From Longirhabdus pacifica (lineage in GTDB: Bacteria; Bacillota; Bacilli; Paenibacillales; DSM-105158): a DNA stretch of 64,000 nucleotides. Numbering within the stretch: position 1 is the first letter of the stretch; each line of letters begins with the position of its first letter. A model generated the notes under the pieces. That model had not been told where the DNA came from, made no database searches, and saw nothing but the letters and a program-made list of their open reading frames with translations. Made by a program: the position numbers and the translations under genes. The stretch spans positions 175,737 to 239,736 of the forward strand of contig NZ_QXJP01000004.1 in assembly GCF_004115085.1 (NCBI RefSeq), read 5' to 3'. Positions 18,199-29,600 of the stretch are shown here, in pieces.

Positions 18199-18913
18199 CC
18201 TGCTCACCCTTCGGAGGTACAAATTTATATCCAATACCTCTTAATGTAATAATCATTTTTGGTGATTTTGCATCACGCTCAATTTTTCTTCTTAATTTGG
18301 AGATATGCATCGCTACTGTTTTTTCATCATTAGCATAGGAAGATTCCCAAACCCTTTGATATAACTGTGCAGAAGTAAACACTTGATTGGGATGTTCACA
18401 AAAAAATACAAGCAATTTAAACTCTTGCGCTGTATACGTTACGGGTTCACCTTGTACCGTTAACGTACCTTCCACTATATTTAAAATGAAGGTGCCATAG
18501 TCGTAGCAATTTATTGGTGCATGTGAAACGGGTTGTAACTTTTTTTGTCTTCGCAGTTGTACATGAATACGAGCGATGATTTCTAGTGGATTAAAAGGCT
18601 TTGTAATATAATCGTCCCCTCCTACACCAAATGCAGTTAACTTATCTAAATCACTAGAACGAGCAGTAAGAAATAAAATGGGGGTGTCTGTAAATTGACG
18701 AATACTTCGACAACAATCTAACCCATCCATATCCGGAAGCATAATATCTAGTACAATGACATCAAACTGCTGTTTACTCAATACAGACAGTGCTTCCTCT
18801 CCACTTTCGCATGTCGTGATATGACTAAACCGTTCCTTTTCTAACGTAATTTTCATTAAATTCAATATTCCAATTTCATCGTCTACTAATAAAATTTTTT
18901 CTGGTCTCGACAC
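18176..18913 (-). CDS. OmpR/PhoB-type response regulator of the NRPS locus
   Basis: 245 residues. Receiver domain at 1-120: LLVDDE acidic pocket, phospho-acceptor Asp in VLDIMLPDMDG (about residue 56), and the switch Lys in DDYITKPFNPLE. A winged-helix DNA-binding domain at ~135-235 shows EFKLLVFFCEHPNQVF, HISKLRRKIE and LRGIGYKFV. The gene follows NRPS-C by 104 bp, which hold a GC-rich stem-loop without a T-run, so read-through from the NRPS transcript is possible. It overlaps the kinase gene and is surely its partner. Likely targets are the NRPS/exporter operon or a resistance gene elsewhere; the sequence does not show which. Confidence 0.9.
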   Translation of the reverse strand: MSRPEKILLVDDEIGILNLMKITLEKERFSHITTCESGEEALSVLSKQQFDVIVLDIMLPDMDGLDCCRSIRQFTDTPILFLTARSSDLDKLTAFGVGGDDYITKPFNPLEIIARIHVQLRRQKKLQPVSHAPINCYDYGTFILNIVEGTLTVQGEPVTYTAQEFKLLVFFCEHPNQVFTSAQLYQRVWESSYANDEKTVAMHISKLRRKIERDAKSPKMIITLRGIGYKFVPPKGEQVESKYSL

Positions 18914-18953
18914 GGCTTATCCCACCTTTGAAACGTTAATTTTTGACTCTTTT

Positions 18954-18974
18954 GCCCCACTTTTATCGTGGGGC
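18954..18974 (-). other. GC-rich stem-loop between NRPS-C and the response regulator
   Basis: GCCCCAC and GTGGGGC form a perfect 7-bp stem with a seven-base loop. On the minus strand (direction of NRPS transcription) it is followed by AAAAGAG, not by Ts, so it is at most a weak attenuator. It could let part of the NRPS transcript continue into the regulator genes. Confidence 0.5.
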
Positions 18975-19017
18975 TTTGACTATCATTTGAAAACCACTTA
19001 CTTTTGGCTTGCTTATG

Positions 19018-22000
19018 TCATGAAATAATGTAATCTTCTTGGCATGTCGCTTGTATCATGTTTAATGCAGTCTTATACCTTTGCAGTAATTGCTGCATCG
19101 TCGCAAGTGAAAATCGATGTGAATTGAATCGGAATGTCATATTTAGTTTACCTTCCATAATACTAGCACTAACGTCTAAGTCATAAGGCCATGGAAAATC
19201 AAGATGTACCATATCTCCCATCGGTATGTTTGAACTGCATACTGTATGTTGCTCAAATCCATTTTTAAATTGTCCAAGATAATTGAACATTACATTGGGA
19301 CGCAAATTAATGTATAGCGCATGTTTGTGCTGCTTTTCTGTCAAGTATTTTAGCATACTGTAGCTCATTCCTTTGTTCGGAATATTTCTAAACGTTCGCT
19401 TCACGGTTGATATAACTGCAGAAAGTTCCCTACTTTGTTCTTGAATGACAACAGGATAGACTGACGTAAACCAACCAACTGTTCTAGAAACATCCACACC
19501 ATCTAACATTTGTTCACGCCCATGTCCTTCTACATCAAAAACAACACAATCTTTACCTGTCCACTGTTGCATAGAAAGGACAAATGCACTAAAAAGTAAT
19601 TCATTTGTTTCGGTTCCAAATACTTTGTTGGCTTTCATCAGTAGCACATTCGTTTGCTCTTTTGTAAACTCTACACTCAACGGTTTCATTTCACCGAAAG
19701 TTGCTTCCCGTGCTACAGCTTCAGCATCAGCTGGTAAACGAGGGGTTTCTATTTGTAAAATTGGTTGCCAATATGCTAACGCTTGTTGGACAAAAGATGG
19801 TGTATTGGCAAGAGAAGTCATTTCTTTACCCCACTGTTGGTAGGATGTTGTTTTAGCGGGAAATTTGATTTCTTCTCCTTGTAATAGTTGATCATATGCG
19901 TATTCAAAGTCTTCCATTATGACGCGCCATGATACCGTATCTATCACTAAATGATGAACAATAAGAAGTAAATGATCTCCGTCATTTGTATGAAATAAAG
20001 CTAGTTTAACTAATCGCCCTTCAGTAATATTAAAGCTGCGTTGTAATTCGTTGGCAGTATGTTCAATTCGCTGTTCTACTTTTGTCTCCTTTGTATAATC
20101 GTATACGTCTAATGTAAAATGTTCTCCTGCAACACCTTGATTGATTTGCACCTGCTGCATATTTTTCATTTCATATTTCATTCTTAATGCATCGTGATGG
20201 GCTAATATTTTGTTGAAAGAACCTTGTATTGCAGCTACATCCCATCCTTGTTTATGCTTCAACATGACCGCCTGATTCCAGTGATTTGGTGTACCAGTTA
20301 GTTCAAATACCCATTTCTGAATTGGTGCAAGTGGCACTTCTCCTTCTACTACGCTGTCATTCATCACCGCATCATCTCTATATACAAACGGAGTAAGTTC
20401 AGCAATGGTAGGATACGTAAAAAGATGTTTTAATTTGAACGTCCATCCGTGCTTTTTTAATTTAGCTATGATTTGAATCGCTTTAATAGAATCTCCACCC
20501 ATTTCAAAAAAGTGATGCTGCATCCCCACTTTTGATACTTCCAGCACTTCCTCCCAGACCGATGCTATCACCTTTTCCTTCTCTGTTGTAGGTGGATGAT
20601 ATCCATGCTGATCTAAACTTGGTTTAGGTAATTGATGATGATCAATTTTCCCATTGACGGTAAGCGGAAGAGCAGATACTTCCACAAAGAAAGTTGGAAC
20701 CATATAATCAGGCACATATTGACCTAGCCATATGCGAAGATCGGATCCAGCAATACGTTTTTTCGGCACATAGTAAGCACATAGGGAAATTTCATTTTCC
20801 GCTGCTGCATGCTGTGCAATAAACACTTCTTGCAATTGATCATGTTTTAATAGTGTATTTGTTATTTCCCCAACTTCTACTCGATGACCACGTATCTTCA
20901 CTTGATTATCGATGCGACCTAAATATTCAATTTCTCCATTTTGCAACCAGCGAGCAACATCGCCTGTCTTATACATCAACTTTCCTGGTTCAAAAGGGTT
21001 GGGAATGAATTTCTCCTTTGTTAATAATGGACGATTATAATATCCTAATGCTAACCCTTCGCCACTCACGCATAGTTCACCTGGGACACCGATAGGTTGA
21101 AGTTGATGATCTGTATTAACAATATAAACCTTCGTATTTTGAATTGGTTTCCCAATTGTTATATGTTCAGTATGGACATCACAAGCTGCAATCGTTGCAC
21201 AAACCGTTGTTTCTGTTGGTCCGTATGCATTAAAAAACATCCGACCCTTACTAAATCGTTGAACGATATCCAATGAACAAGGCTCTCCAGCTGTAACTAA
21301 TGTCCGTAATGCCGGAAGCTCCATTGTTTCCATCGTCCTTACTACAGAAGGCGGCAGCGTAGCAACCGATACGTCTTTTCTATGAATCCATTGCGCTACA
21401 CCTTCCTCTAATATCGTTTCTCGATCCTCTATCAGGAGGGTGGCTCCAGTTAATAGCGTAGGGAACATATTCCATACTGACGCATCAAAGCTAAAAGATG
21501 AAAACTGCAGCACACGACTGTTTTCCCTGATATGCAGTGTATCTGCAATTAAACTTAAATTAACGACGCTGTGATGTTTAACCATCACACCTTTCGGTTT
21601 TCCAGTGGAACCGGAAGTATAAATAATGTAAGCTAAATCATCGGGATCCATGTCTTTTTCGACTGCGGTTAACGATGGAGCAAGATGATTCAGCATAGAT
21701 TTAGTTATCATCGTTCCTTGGTATTGCTCTGGCTTCATCTTCATATCATCTACAAACAATAAAGAGGCACCGCTATCTTCTAAAAAGTATTGAATTCTTT
21801 CCTTTGGATAGGTGGGGTCTATCGGCAAGTAGGCAGCGCCAGCTTTTAAAACTGCAAAAATAGCAACGATCGTTTCTACAGAAGGAGAGAGCATAACGCC
21901 AATAACATCGCTCCGCTTTACCTCTTTTTGCAGTAGCAATGCAGCCACTGTATCTATTTTTCGTTTTAATTCCGCATACGTAAGCTGCTCATTACGATAC

Positions 22001-25000
22001 TCAACCGCAATGTGATGTGGCGTTTGTTTCACTTGTTGTTCAAAGCAGTACATGATCGTTTGATGTGTAGAATCGTGAAGTGCAGTTTGATTAAAGTTAT
22101 GGAGCAACTGCTCTTTTTCCGAAGTCGTAACTAACTCTAATTCCTTTATTGTCGCTTGTGGTTGATTTATCATCTGCTGCAACAACATTTTATAATGCTC
22201 AATCATTCGCTCTATCGTATCACGTTTAAACAGACCCTCATTATAAACGACGTCGAATCCAAGGGTTTCCCCACTCTGAATCTCCCATGTCATATCAAAT
22301 TTTGCACTTCCCGCTTCTAATTCATATCCTTTGAATTGTCTACTAGAAACGTTAGAAGTAAAATCTTCTATGTCCTGCAATATAAACAACGTGTCAAACA
22401 ATGGGTTTTTACTCACATCTCGTCGAATGTTTAATTGGCTCAACAATTCTTCCAACGGATAATCACCATGTTGATAGACAAGCATACAAACCTTTTTTAG
22501 TGCTGTAACAAATTCCTCTATACTTTGTTCTGGCTTTACTTCATTCTTGATGGGCAGCACATTAGCAAACATACCTACAATCGGTTCCAAGCTTGCCATA
22601 TGGCGGCCAGACACGGGAGAGCCGACAACAATTTGTTGCTGTCCTGAATATTTACATAAAAGAATATTGTAAGCAGCCAACATCCACATATACAATGTAA
22701 CACCACGATCTGTTGCATGCTGACGTAACTGTTGTGTCATCTGTGCATCTAATTCAAAGCGAATATGTTCTCCTTTGAACGTTTGAACTCGAGGTCTAGG
22801 ATAATCTGTTTGTAAATCCAACGGCTCCACCTTATCAGCAAATTCTCTACGCCAGAACTCACCTTTTTTATTAAAGTCGTCAGACATGAACCACTCCTGC
22901 TGCCACACTGCATAGTCTTTGTATTGCAAGGGAAGTACAGGTAAAACACGTTGTTCGTATAGTTGAATAAATTCCTGCGTTAAAATATTCATTGACATGC
23001 CATCTACAATAATATGATGTGCATCGAGCAGTAACAGATGTCTGCCTTCCTGTATGTTCACATACTTGGCACGGAAAAGTGGAGCTTTATGCAAAGAAAA
23101 AGGCTGTATAAAATCTTCAATTTGCTTATCTACTGCTTCTGCTTTAACAAGACATGCAGGCAATTTTACAATAATATCTTCCTCCACTTTTTGCATTAAT
23201 TGACCATCTACAAAATGGAATGATGTGCGCAGCGCTTCATGTCTTGCCACCAATTGCTGTAAACAATGCTCTACATGTTCATGTTCCACTACTCCTTCTA
23301 TCTCTATGGCAAATGGAATGTTATAACTAACTCCTTGTTCATCTAGTTTTTCAATAGCAAAAATTGCTTTTTGCTGTGCCGTAGCAGGATAGTAGTCTTT
23401 CTCTTGAGCAGGCGCAATATCAGCATACGTTCGCCCTTGACTGTGCTGCATAAATTGTGCCAGCTGCTTAATAGTAGGTCTCAAAAATATTTCGTTAACC
23501 GGAACATCCATATCGAATGCTTTCTGCAATTTGGAAACAATCATGGTGGCTTTTAGTGAATGACCTCCTAATTCTAGGAAGTGATCTTGAATCCCTATCT
23601 TTTGTACTTCTAATACCTGTTGATAAATGTTCACCAGTTTAAGTTCTACTTCATTTCTTGGTTCTTCGTACGCTGCGCTTGCTTGTCTCTTCTCCTGTGG
23701 ATCAGGCAGCGCATCTCTTTTTATTTTACCATTAAATGTTATAGGTAAGGATTGTAATTTTATGAAATATGACGGAATCATATACTGTGGTAATGAAGAT
23801 ACCATGTCATCCCGAATCGTTGAGGGTGAGGTTGGTTTTTCCTCTACATAATACGCACATAAATAATATATCCCTTGCTGGTCTTGCTTCGCGATCACAA
23901 TACCATCTTTCACATCATCCAATTGCAAAAGTTTAGAAGTTACTTCACCTAACTCAATACGATGTCCCCGTATTTTCACTTGGTGATCCATGCGTCCTAA
24001 ATATTCCATTTCCCCATTTGGCAGTCTTTTCACTAAATCACCTGAGCGATACAATTTGTATCCGCTAATAAAAGGATTATCTATAAAACGCTCTTTCGTT
24101 AACTCACTGCGATGCAAATATCCACGAGCTACCCCTTCGCCACTTACACATAGTTCTCCAGGCACCCCATCTGGTAATATACGCTGGTCGGGATCTAAAA
24201 CATAAGTTTTCAACGTCGGGATGGTTCTTCCGATATTGCTTACATTTAATTGTATATCCTCATCCGTTACTTCCTTATATGTTACATGTACGGTCGTTTC
24301 TGTAATACCATACATGTTAATTAACATCGTATCGTTGTATTTACGTTTCCAGTCTTTTAACTTTATTGGGGATAAAGCTTCTCCACCAAATATAACTTTA
24401 CGAAGACTTAACGGTTGCCCCTGCTCTAACATCGCCTGTTCTATGAACAAATAAAATGCCGCGGGCGTTTGATTTAAAATCGTGACCTGTTGGTCTCTCA
24501 CTACATCGTAAAATTGCTTTGTATCTTGTGCTACCTGTAGTGAGACGATAACTAGTCTACCACCGTAAAGCAGTGCACCGTAAATCTCCCATACAGAGAA
24601 GTCAAAACACATAGAGTGAAACATCGTCCATGTATCATGCTCATTAAAATCAAAAAGATTTTGTTCATGAAATAGCAAACGAACGACATTACGATGCTCC
24701 ACCATTACGCCTTTAGGTTTTCCAGTGGAACCAGACGTGTAAATGACATATGCAACATCGTTAGGGTCAACTTGCAACTGTAAATTAGAATGATCCTCTT
24801 GTTTTAAATGCTGTTCTGCCAGTACAATCGTTGTTCCTTCATATTTCGGCGAGACCATAGAAGCATGTTCTACGATCAACACTTGCGCCTGACTGTCTGC
24901 AAGCATATACTGTATTCTTTCCTCAGGATAATGAGGGTCAATTGGCAAATACGTACCGTTTGCCTTCAATATGGCCAGCATACTCACCATCATATCTAAT

Positions 25001-26562
25001 GAACGATCAATGCAGATGGCAACGATCGTCTCTTTCTGCACATCATTTTTTTGTAATATTCTCGCTAATTGATTTGCTTTTTCATTCAATTGGGCATACG
25101 TATACTGCTTGTTTTCATATGTAACCGCGATGCGATCAGGTGTGCGTTGTACTTGATCCTCAAACAACTGATGTACTGTCTTATGTTTCGGATAATCGAC
25201 ATATAGCTGGTCATCGTCTGACAGGATGTGTTGCTCCTCTTCCTTCGTTAACCATTGTATTTGCTGTATTTCCAATTGAGGGTTATCAATTACACAGTTA
25301 AAAATGTTACCCATATATTGTGAGATGTTTTGTATAAATTCTGATGTATATTGCTCCTCGTTAAAGGCAAATGTGACATGGAGTCGATCACTAGGCTCCA
25401 CCACTATAGTTAGGCCATAACTGCTAGGTTCATAGGATTCACCACGTGCAAAAGAAAGACCTAATTGATTGAACTTCTCTTGCACAGAATCCGATGTGGA
25501 TTGATAGTTTTCAAATACGACGATATGATCTATTAATTTATCACCACATGCGGAATCAGCTTGAATGTCTGCAAGGGAAACGTGCTCCTGTTGCTTCGCT
25601 TGTATTGCCCATTCATGATTTCGTTGTAATAGAGTAGCAAATGTATCTCCTACTTGTGTATGTATTCTTACAGGTACAGTATTAATAAATAAGCCAACTA
25701 TTTTTTCCACGTGTGGAATTTCCGGTGAGCGTCCAGACACTACAGCACCGAAAACAGCATCGTTAACTGTATTTACTTTTTGCAGCAAAATACCCCATAC
25801 AGTTTGAAAAACGTTGTTTACCGTTGTTTGATATGTTTTTGCTAGTGTAGACAACTGTGAGGTTAATTCAGCATCTAGCTGCCACTGATATTCACGATAT
25901 GTAAATTGATCCGCCGGATTTTTTTGGTTTGGTATGGTCGTTGCATCTTCAAAGCCTTGTAAGCTTTCTTGCCAAAATTGTCTACCACGATCATAATGTT
26001 GCTGTTGCAACCACTGTACGTATTGGCTGTACGGAATTTCCTGTTCTATATAAGGTGTTTCACCTTTCAGCAACTGACCATATACGGTAATTAGTTCATC
26101 AAAAACAATACTCCAGCACCAACCATCCATTAACATGTGGTGAAAATTCCAAATTAGCTCATAGTTTTCATGACCCAATTTAACGAGATGAAGTCGAATG
26201 AGTACATCTTTCGTTAAATCAAAAGCACGATTTCGATCACTTGTCCTATACTGTACTAATGCTTTCTGCTTCTCTTCTAAATAGGACAAATCTACCAATT
26301 CAAGTTTTGCGGGTCTGTCTTTGAAAATGATTTGTAGAGGTTGGTTTACTTTTTCATAAACAAAGGCCGTTCTTAGTACATCATATTTCTGAATGATATG
26401 ATTAAAACTCTGCTCAAGCAGCTCGGCGTGCATCACGCCTTTTAACTTGACACAACCTTGAACAATATGAAGATTTGCTTTACTATCTTGGATGGCATGA
26501 TACAACATCCCACTTTGCATAGGAGTTAGCTCATAAATATCTTTAATGTTTTTCTTATTCAT
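19018..26562 (-). CDS. NRPS-C: two-module synthetase C-A(Thr)-T-C-A(Phe)-T-E, terminal, no thioesterase
   Basis: Third synthetase, about 2514 residues. Module 5: condensation domain (HHMLMDG ~146) of the type that accepts a D-residue donor, adenylation domain (YTSGSTGKPKG ~611) and carrier LGGHSLKA (~997). Its pocket residues read D-F-W-N-I-G-M-V-H, identical to the known threonine code. Module 6: condensation (HHIIVDG ~1186), adenylation (~1649) with D-A-W-T-V-A-A-V-C, the known phenylalanine code, carrier MGGDSIKA (~2024) and an epimerization domain (HHLVIDTVSW ~2205, EGHGRE, RTVGWFTSVYP, FNYLGQF), giving D-Phe. HHxxxDG reads HHLVIDT here. The protein stops right after the epimerization domain: no thioesterase, no reductase and no docking tail. 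ATG at 26562 follows AAAGGGAGG; the longer frame upstream lacks a site. Confidence 0.95.
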   Translation of the reverse strand: MNKKNIKDIYELTPMQSGMLYHAIQDSKANLHIVQGCVKLKGVMHAELLEQSFNHIIQKYDVLRTAFVYEKVNQPLQIIFKDRPAKLELVDLSYLEEKQKALVQYRTSDRNRAFDLTKDVLIRLHLVKLGHENYELIWNFHHMLMDGWCWSIVFDELITVYGQLLKGETPYIEQEIPYSQYVQWLQQQHYDRGRQFWQESLQGFEDATTIPNQKNPADQFTYREYQWQLDAELTSQLSTLAKTYQTTVNNVFQTVWGILLQKVNTVNDAVFGAVVSGRSPEIPHVEKIVGLFINTVPVRIHTQVGDTFATLLQRNHEWAIQAKQQEHVSLADIQADSACGDKLIDHIVVFENYQSTSDSVQEKFNQLGLSFARGESYEPSSYGLTIVVEPSDRLHVTFAFNEEQYTSEFIQNISQYMGNIFNCVIDNPQLEIQQIQWLTKEEEQHILSDDDQLYVDYPKHKTVHQLFEDQVQRTPDRIAVTYENKQYTYAQLNEKANQLARILQKNDVQKETIVAICIDRSLDMMVSMLAILKANGTYLPIDPHYPEERIQYMLADSQAQVLIVEHASMVSPKYEGTTIVLAEQHLKQEDHSNLQLQVDPNDVAYVIYTSGSTGKPKGVMVEHRNVVRLLFHEQNLFDFNEHDTWTMFHSMCFDFSVWEIYGALLYGGRLVIVSLQVAQDTKQFYDVVRDQQVTILNQTPAAFYLFIEQAMLEQGQPLSLRKVIFGGEALSPIKLKDWKRKYNDTMLINMYGITETTVHVTYKEVTDEDIQLNVSNIGRTIPTLKTYVLDPDQRILPDGVPGELCVSGEGVARGYLHRSELTKERFIDNPFISGYKLYRSGDLVKRLPNGEMEYLGRMDHQVKIRGHRIELGEVTSKLLQLDDVKDGIVIAKQDQQGIYYLCAYYVEEKPTSPSTIRDDMVSSLPQYMIPSYFIKLQSLPITFNGKIKRDALPDPQEKRQASAAYEEPRNEVELKLVNIYQQVLEVQKIGIQDHFLELGGHSLKATMIVSKLQKAFDMDVPVNEIFLRPTIKQLAQFMQHSQGRTYADIAPAQEKDYYPATAQQKAIFAIEKLDEQGVSYNIPFAIEIEGVVEHEHVEHCLQQLVARHEALRTSFHFVDGQLMQKVEEDIIVKLPACLVKAEAVDKQIEDFIQPFSLHKAPLFRAKYVNIQEGRHLLLLDAHHIIVDGMSMNILTQEFIQLYEQRVLPVLPLQYKDYAVWQQEWFMSDDFNKKGEFWRREFADKVEPLDLQTDYPRPRVQTFKGEHIRFELDAQMTQQLRQHATDRGVTLYMWMLAAYNILLCKYSGQQQIVVGSPVSGRHMASLEPIVGMFANVLPIKNEVKPEQSIEEFVTALKKVCMLVYQHGDYPLEELLSQLNIRRDVSKNPLFDTLFILQDIEDFTSNVSSRQFKGYELEAGSAKFDMTWEIQSGETLGFDVVYNEGLFKRDTIERMIEHYKMLLQQMINQPQATIKELELVTTSEKEQLLHNFNQTALHDSTHQTIMYCFEQQVKQTPHHIAVEYRNEQLTYAELKRKIDTVAALLLQKEVKRSDVIGVMLSPSVETIVAIFAVLKAGAAYLPIDPTYPKERIQYFLEDSGASLLFVDDMKMKPEQYQGTMITKSMLNHLAPSLTAVEKDMDPDDLAYIIYTSGSTGKPKGVMVKHHSVVNLSLIADTLHIRENSRVLQFSSFSFDASVWNMFPTLLTGATLLIEDRETILEEGVAQWIHRKDVSVATLPPSVVRTMETMELPALRTLVTAGEPCSLDIVQRFSKGRMFFNAYGPTETTVCATIAACDVHTEHITIGKPIQNTKVYIVNTDHQLQPIGVPGELCVSGEGLALGYYNRPLLTKEKFIPNPFEPGKLMYKTGDVARWLQNGEIEYLGRIDNQVKIRGHRVEVGEITNTLLKHDQLQEVFIAQHAAAENEISLCAYYVPKKRIAGSDLRIWLGQYVPDYMVPTFFVEVSALPLTVNGKIDHHQLPKPSLDQHGYHPPTTEKEKVIASVWEEVLEVSKVGMQHHFFEMGGDSIKAIQIIAKLKKHGWTFKLKHLFTYPTIAELTPFVYRDDAVMNDSVVEGEVPLAPIQKWVFELTGTPNHWNQAVMLKHKQGWDVAAIQGSFNKILAHHDALRMKYEMKNMQQVQINQGVAGEHFTLDVYDYTKETKVEQRIEHTANELQRSFNITEGRLVKLALFHTNDGDHLLLIVHHLVIDTVSWRVIMEDFEYAYDQLLQGEEIKFPAKTTSYQQWGKEMTSLANTPSFVQQALAYWQPILQIETPRLPADAEAVAREATFGEMKPLSVEFTKEQTNVLLMKANKVFGTETNELLFSAFVLSMQQWTGKDCVVFDVEGHGREQMLDGVDVSRTVGWFTSVYPVVIQEQSRELSAVISTVKRTFRNIPNKGMSYSMLKYLTEKQHKHALYINLRPNVMFNYLGQFKNGFEQHTVCSSNIPMGDMVHLDFPWPYDLDVSASIMEGKLNMTFRFNSHRFSLATMQQLLQRYKTALNMIQATCQEDYIIS

Positions 26563-26673
26563 TCCTCTTCCTCCCTTTATGCTCTCAAATGGGTGTGGTA
26601 CTTTGGAGACATACATCTCCACAGCAACACACCTTACAATTTGTCATTCCAACTTTTTACTTACCTCCTATAA

Positions 26674-29600
26674 CTAACCTAATAGCTCAAACACGTCATC
26701 CAATTCTTCAGAAGAAAGCTTCTTTGCACTAAAATCACTTGGTGTTACTTCACTCTCTTTTTTGTTTACACAATGATGCACGAGATTTTTTACATGATGT
26801 TTAAATTTTTCGCTCCATTGAAGTACGCTCTGTTGACTTAGACGCAGTGCATCATATTGAAAGTGAAACACCAATTGATTTTGTATGACAGCACCATTGA
26901 TATTTAGTACATGAGCATCCTCCACTTCTACACTACTATCATTTCCTGTAGGCAAGTTTGAAAGATGGAAACGGTCGTTTTCATTTTGTTGATCAAATTG
27001 ACCTAAGTAATTAAACAGCATGTTAGGTTGTAGTGTAGACTCCTTTTGATCAAAGTGCTCTTTATTCATAAGATATTTATAAATACCGTATCCCAGCCCC
27101 TTGTTCGGAATGCGGCGCAGTGTTTCTTTTACGCTTTTGATGACATTAGATATACTTTCATCATCGCTCCATTGAATTACAACAGGATATAACGACGTAA
27201 ACCAACCGATTGTACGTGTAAGATCTACCCCATCTATAATGTCTTCACGTCCATGTCCTTCTAAGTGAATACCTAGTTGCCTTTCCCCCGTCCAATCTTT
27301 CATCGTTATCGCTAATGCCGATAACAATAAATCGTTAATTTCAGTATGGTAAGCCTGATTGGCATTCGTTAAGAGCTGTTCAGTTAAAGCTTTATCAAAT
27401 TCAATAGACACTACTTTATACTGTTCACTTACACCCACCTTTTGCTCTACTTTTTCCTGTGGCAAATGTGTAAGTTTGACTTGTTCTAGTTGCTGCCAAT
27501 AGCTTATTTCTTCTACCATTGCATCACTATTTGCATACGTTTGTATTTGCTTAGCCCAATCTTGATATGACGTCGTTTTGTCTGGAAGCCTAACGTCCTC
27601 TCCTTGTTCCAACTGCTCATAACATTGGCTAAAATCTTCGATTAAAATACGCCAGGATACTCCATCCACGATTAAATGATGAACAACACACAACAAATAA
27701 TCTCCTTGTACCGTATGAAAATGTGCCATAGCGAGCAGTGGTCCTGTTTCAATATTTAAACTTCTGTGCAGTGTATTTGCTTCCATTTCGATGCGCTCTG
27801 AAATATTTTCATCTGCTTTTATGTGAAACGAATGATCATGAAATACTTCTCTTGTCACTGGTTGATGCTCTTGCTTTACTTGTTCATCCACGATAGGAAA
27901 AATAAGTCGAAGTCCATCATGATGTCCAATACAATGCAGGAAAGCTTTTTCACATATTTCCATGTCAATTCCATCTTCACTGTGCAATAAAATAGACTGA
28001 TTCCAGTGATGTTTATTTAACAACTTCTTCTCATAAAACCAATGTTGAATTGGAGTTAACTCTACTTCTCCTGTTACTAACCCTTGGTGTATGTCATGAT
28101 CTTTCTGCTGAATGAAAGGAGCTAGCTGTTTTATACTTGGGTATTTAAATAAGTTGCTCATATCTAATTTCAAACCACGCTTACTTAACGAAGCAATGAC
28201 ATGAATGGCTTTGATTGAATCTCCACCGTATTCAAAAAAATTATCTGTCGTTCCGACAGACTCTACATGTAGGACTTCTTGCCAAGTTTGTAATAGCACA
28301 CTTTCCATCTCATTGTCTGGTGCAACATAATCACGTTGCTGCATGACAACACGTGGCAGGGCCTTTCTATCCAACTTCCCGTTATGCGTAAGTGGAAGTT
28401 GCTCTATTTCCATAAAATGAGCAGGAATCATGTATTCAGGCAACGTTTTGCCTAGGTGCTCCCGAATGACTTGAATACTAAATCTTTTTTGCGACGGCAC
28501 GATATATGCACAAAGCATATCCGTTCCACTATCATCTTTTACTGCAACTACAGCACCATCCTTCACTTGATCACATTGCAGCAAAACAGAATGAATCTCA
28601 TCGAGTTCTATTCGTAAACCTCTTATTTTTACTTGATTATCTATTCTACCTAAATACTCTATATTTCCATCTGGCAGCCAACGAGCTAAATCCCCCGTTT
28701 TATACATTTTTTCCCCTATTTTGAATGGGTTATTGACAAACTTCTCTGCCGTTAAATCTTCTCTATTCATATACCCTCTAGCTAAGCAAGTTCCAGAGAT
28801 ACAAAGTTCTCCTGCAACGCCAATAGGCTGTAGTTGCTCTACTGCATTCAACACGTATAATTGAACATTGTCTAATGGTTTACCAATGGGTACACTACGA
28901 AACTTCTCTTGTGGTGAACAATGAAAATGTGATACATCGATGGTAGCTTCTGTTGGCCCATATAAATTGTAAAGATGGGCATGCGGCAGCCACTGATAAA
29001 ATCGTTCTACTTGTTGTGGAAGTAATGCCTCGCCACTAGCAAACACCCGACGCAAACTACTTGCTTTTTCCACGTTGTGTGGTATTTCCATATAGTCTAA
29101 GAATCCATTTAACATCGAAGGTACAAAGTGAATGGCTGTCACATGATGTTTAGCTATTGTATTCAGCATATGTTCCGGTGATTTCTCTTCACCATGTTTC
29201 AGTAAACACAATGTTGATCCAGCAAAAAACCACATGAAAATTTCCCAAACAGAGACGTCAAAAGCGAACGGTGTTTTTTGCAACAGTACATCACTTTCTG
29301 AAATGTCATACTGTTTGACCATCCAACCGATTCGATTTATTACTGTATGATGCTCAATCATGACACCTTTAGGTCTTCCTGTAGAACCTGATGTATAGAG
29401 TACGTATGCTAAATCGTGCTGTTCGTTACGATGAGGTAGATTATGAGTGTGTTGACTGTAAGATGTCTCGTCATTCACATGAACGGCATCGACTGGTAAT
29501 GATGATAGGAATGTATTGGTGTGATGATGGACTAAAACAAGTCGAACTTCACTATTTTCGATCATGTATTGGATGCGGTCAGTTGGATAATCAGGAGATA

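Noticed and set aside
18914..19017. Possible thioesterase fragment after NRPS-C
   Set aside because: Only 104 non-coding bases; no GxSxG motif, and the next frame is the response regulator.
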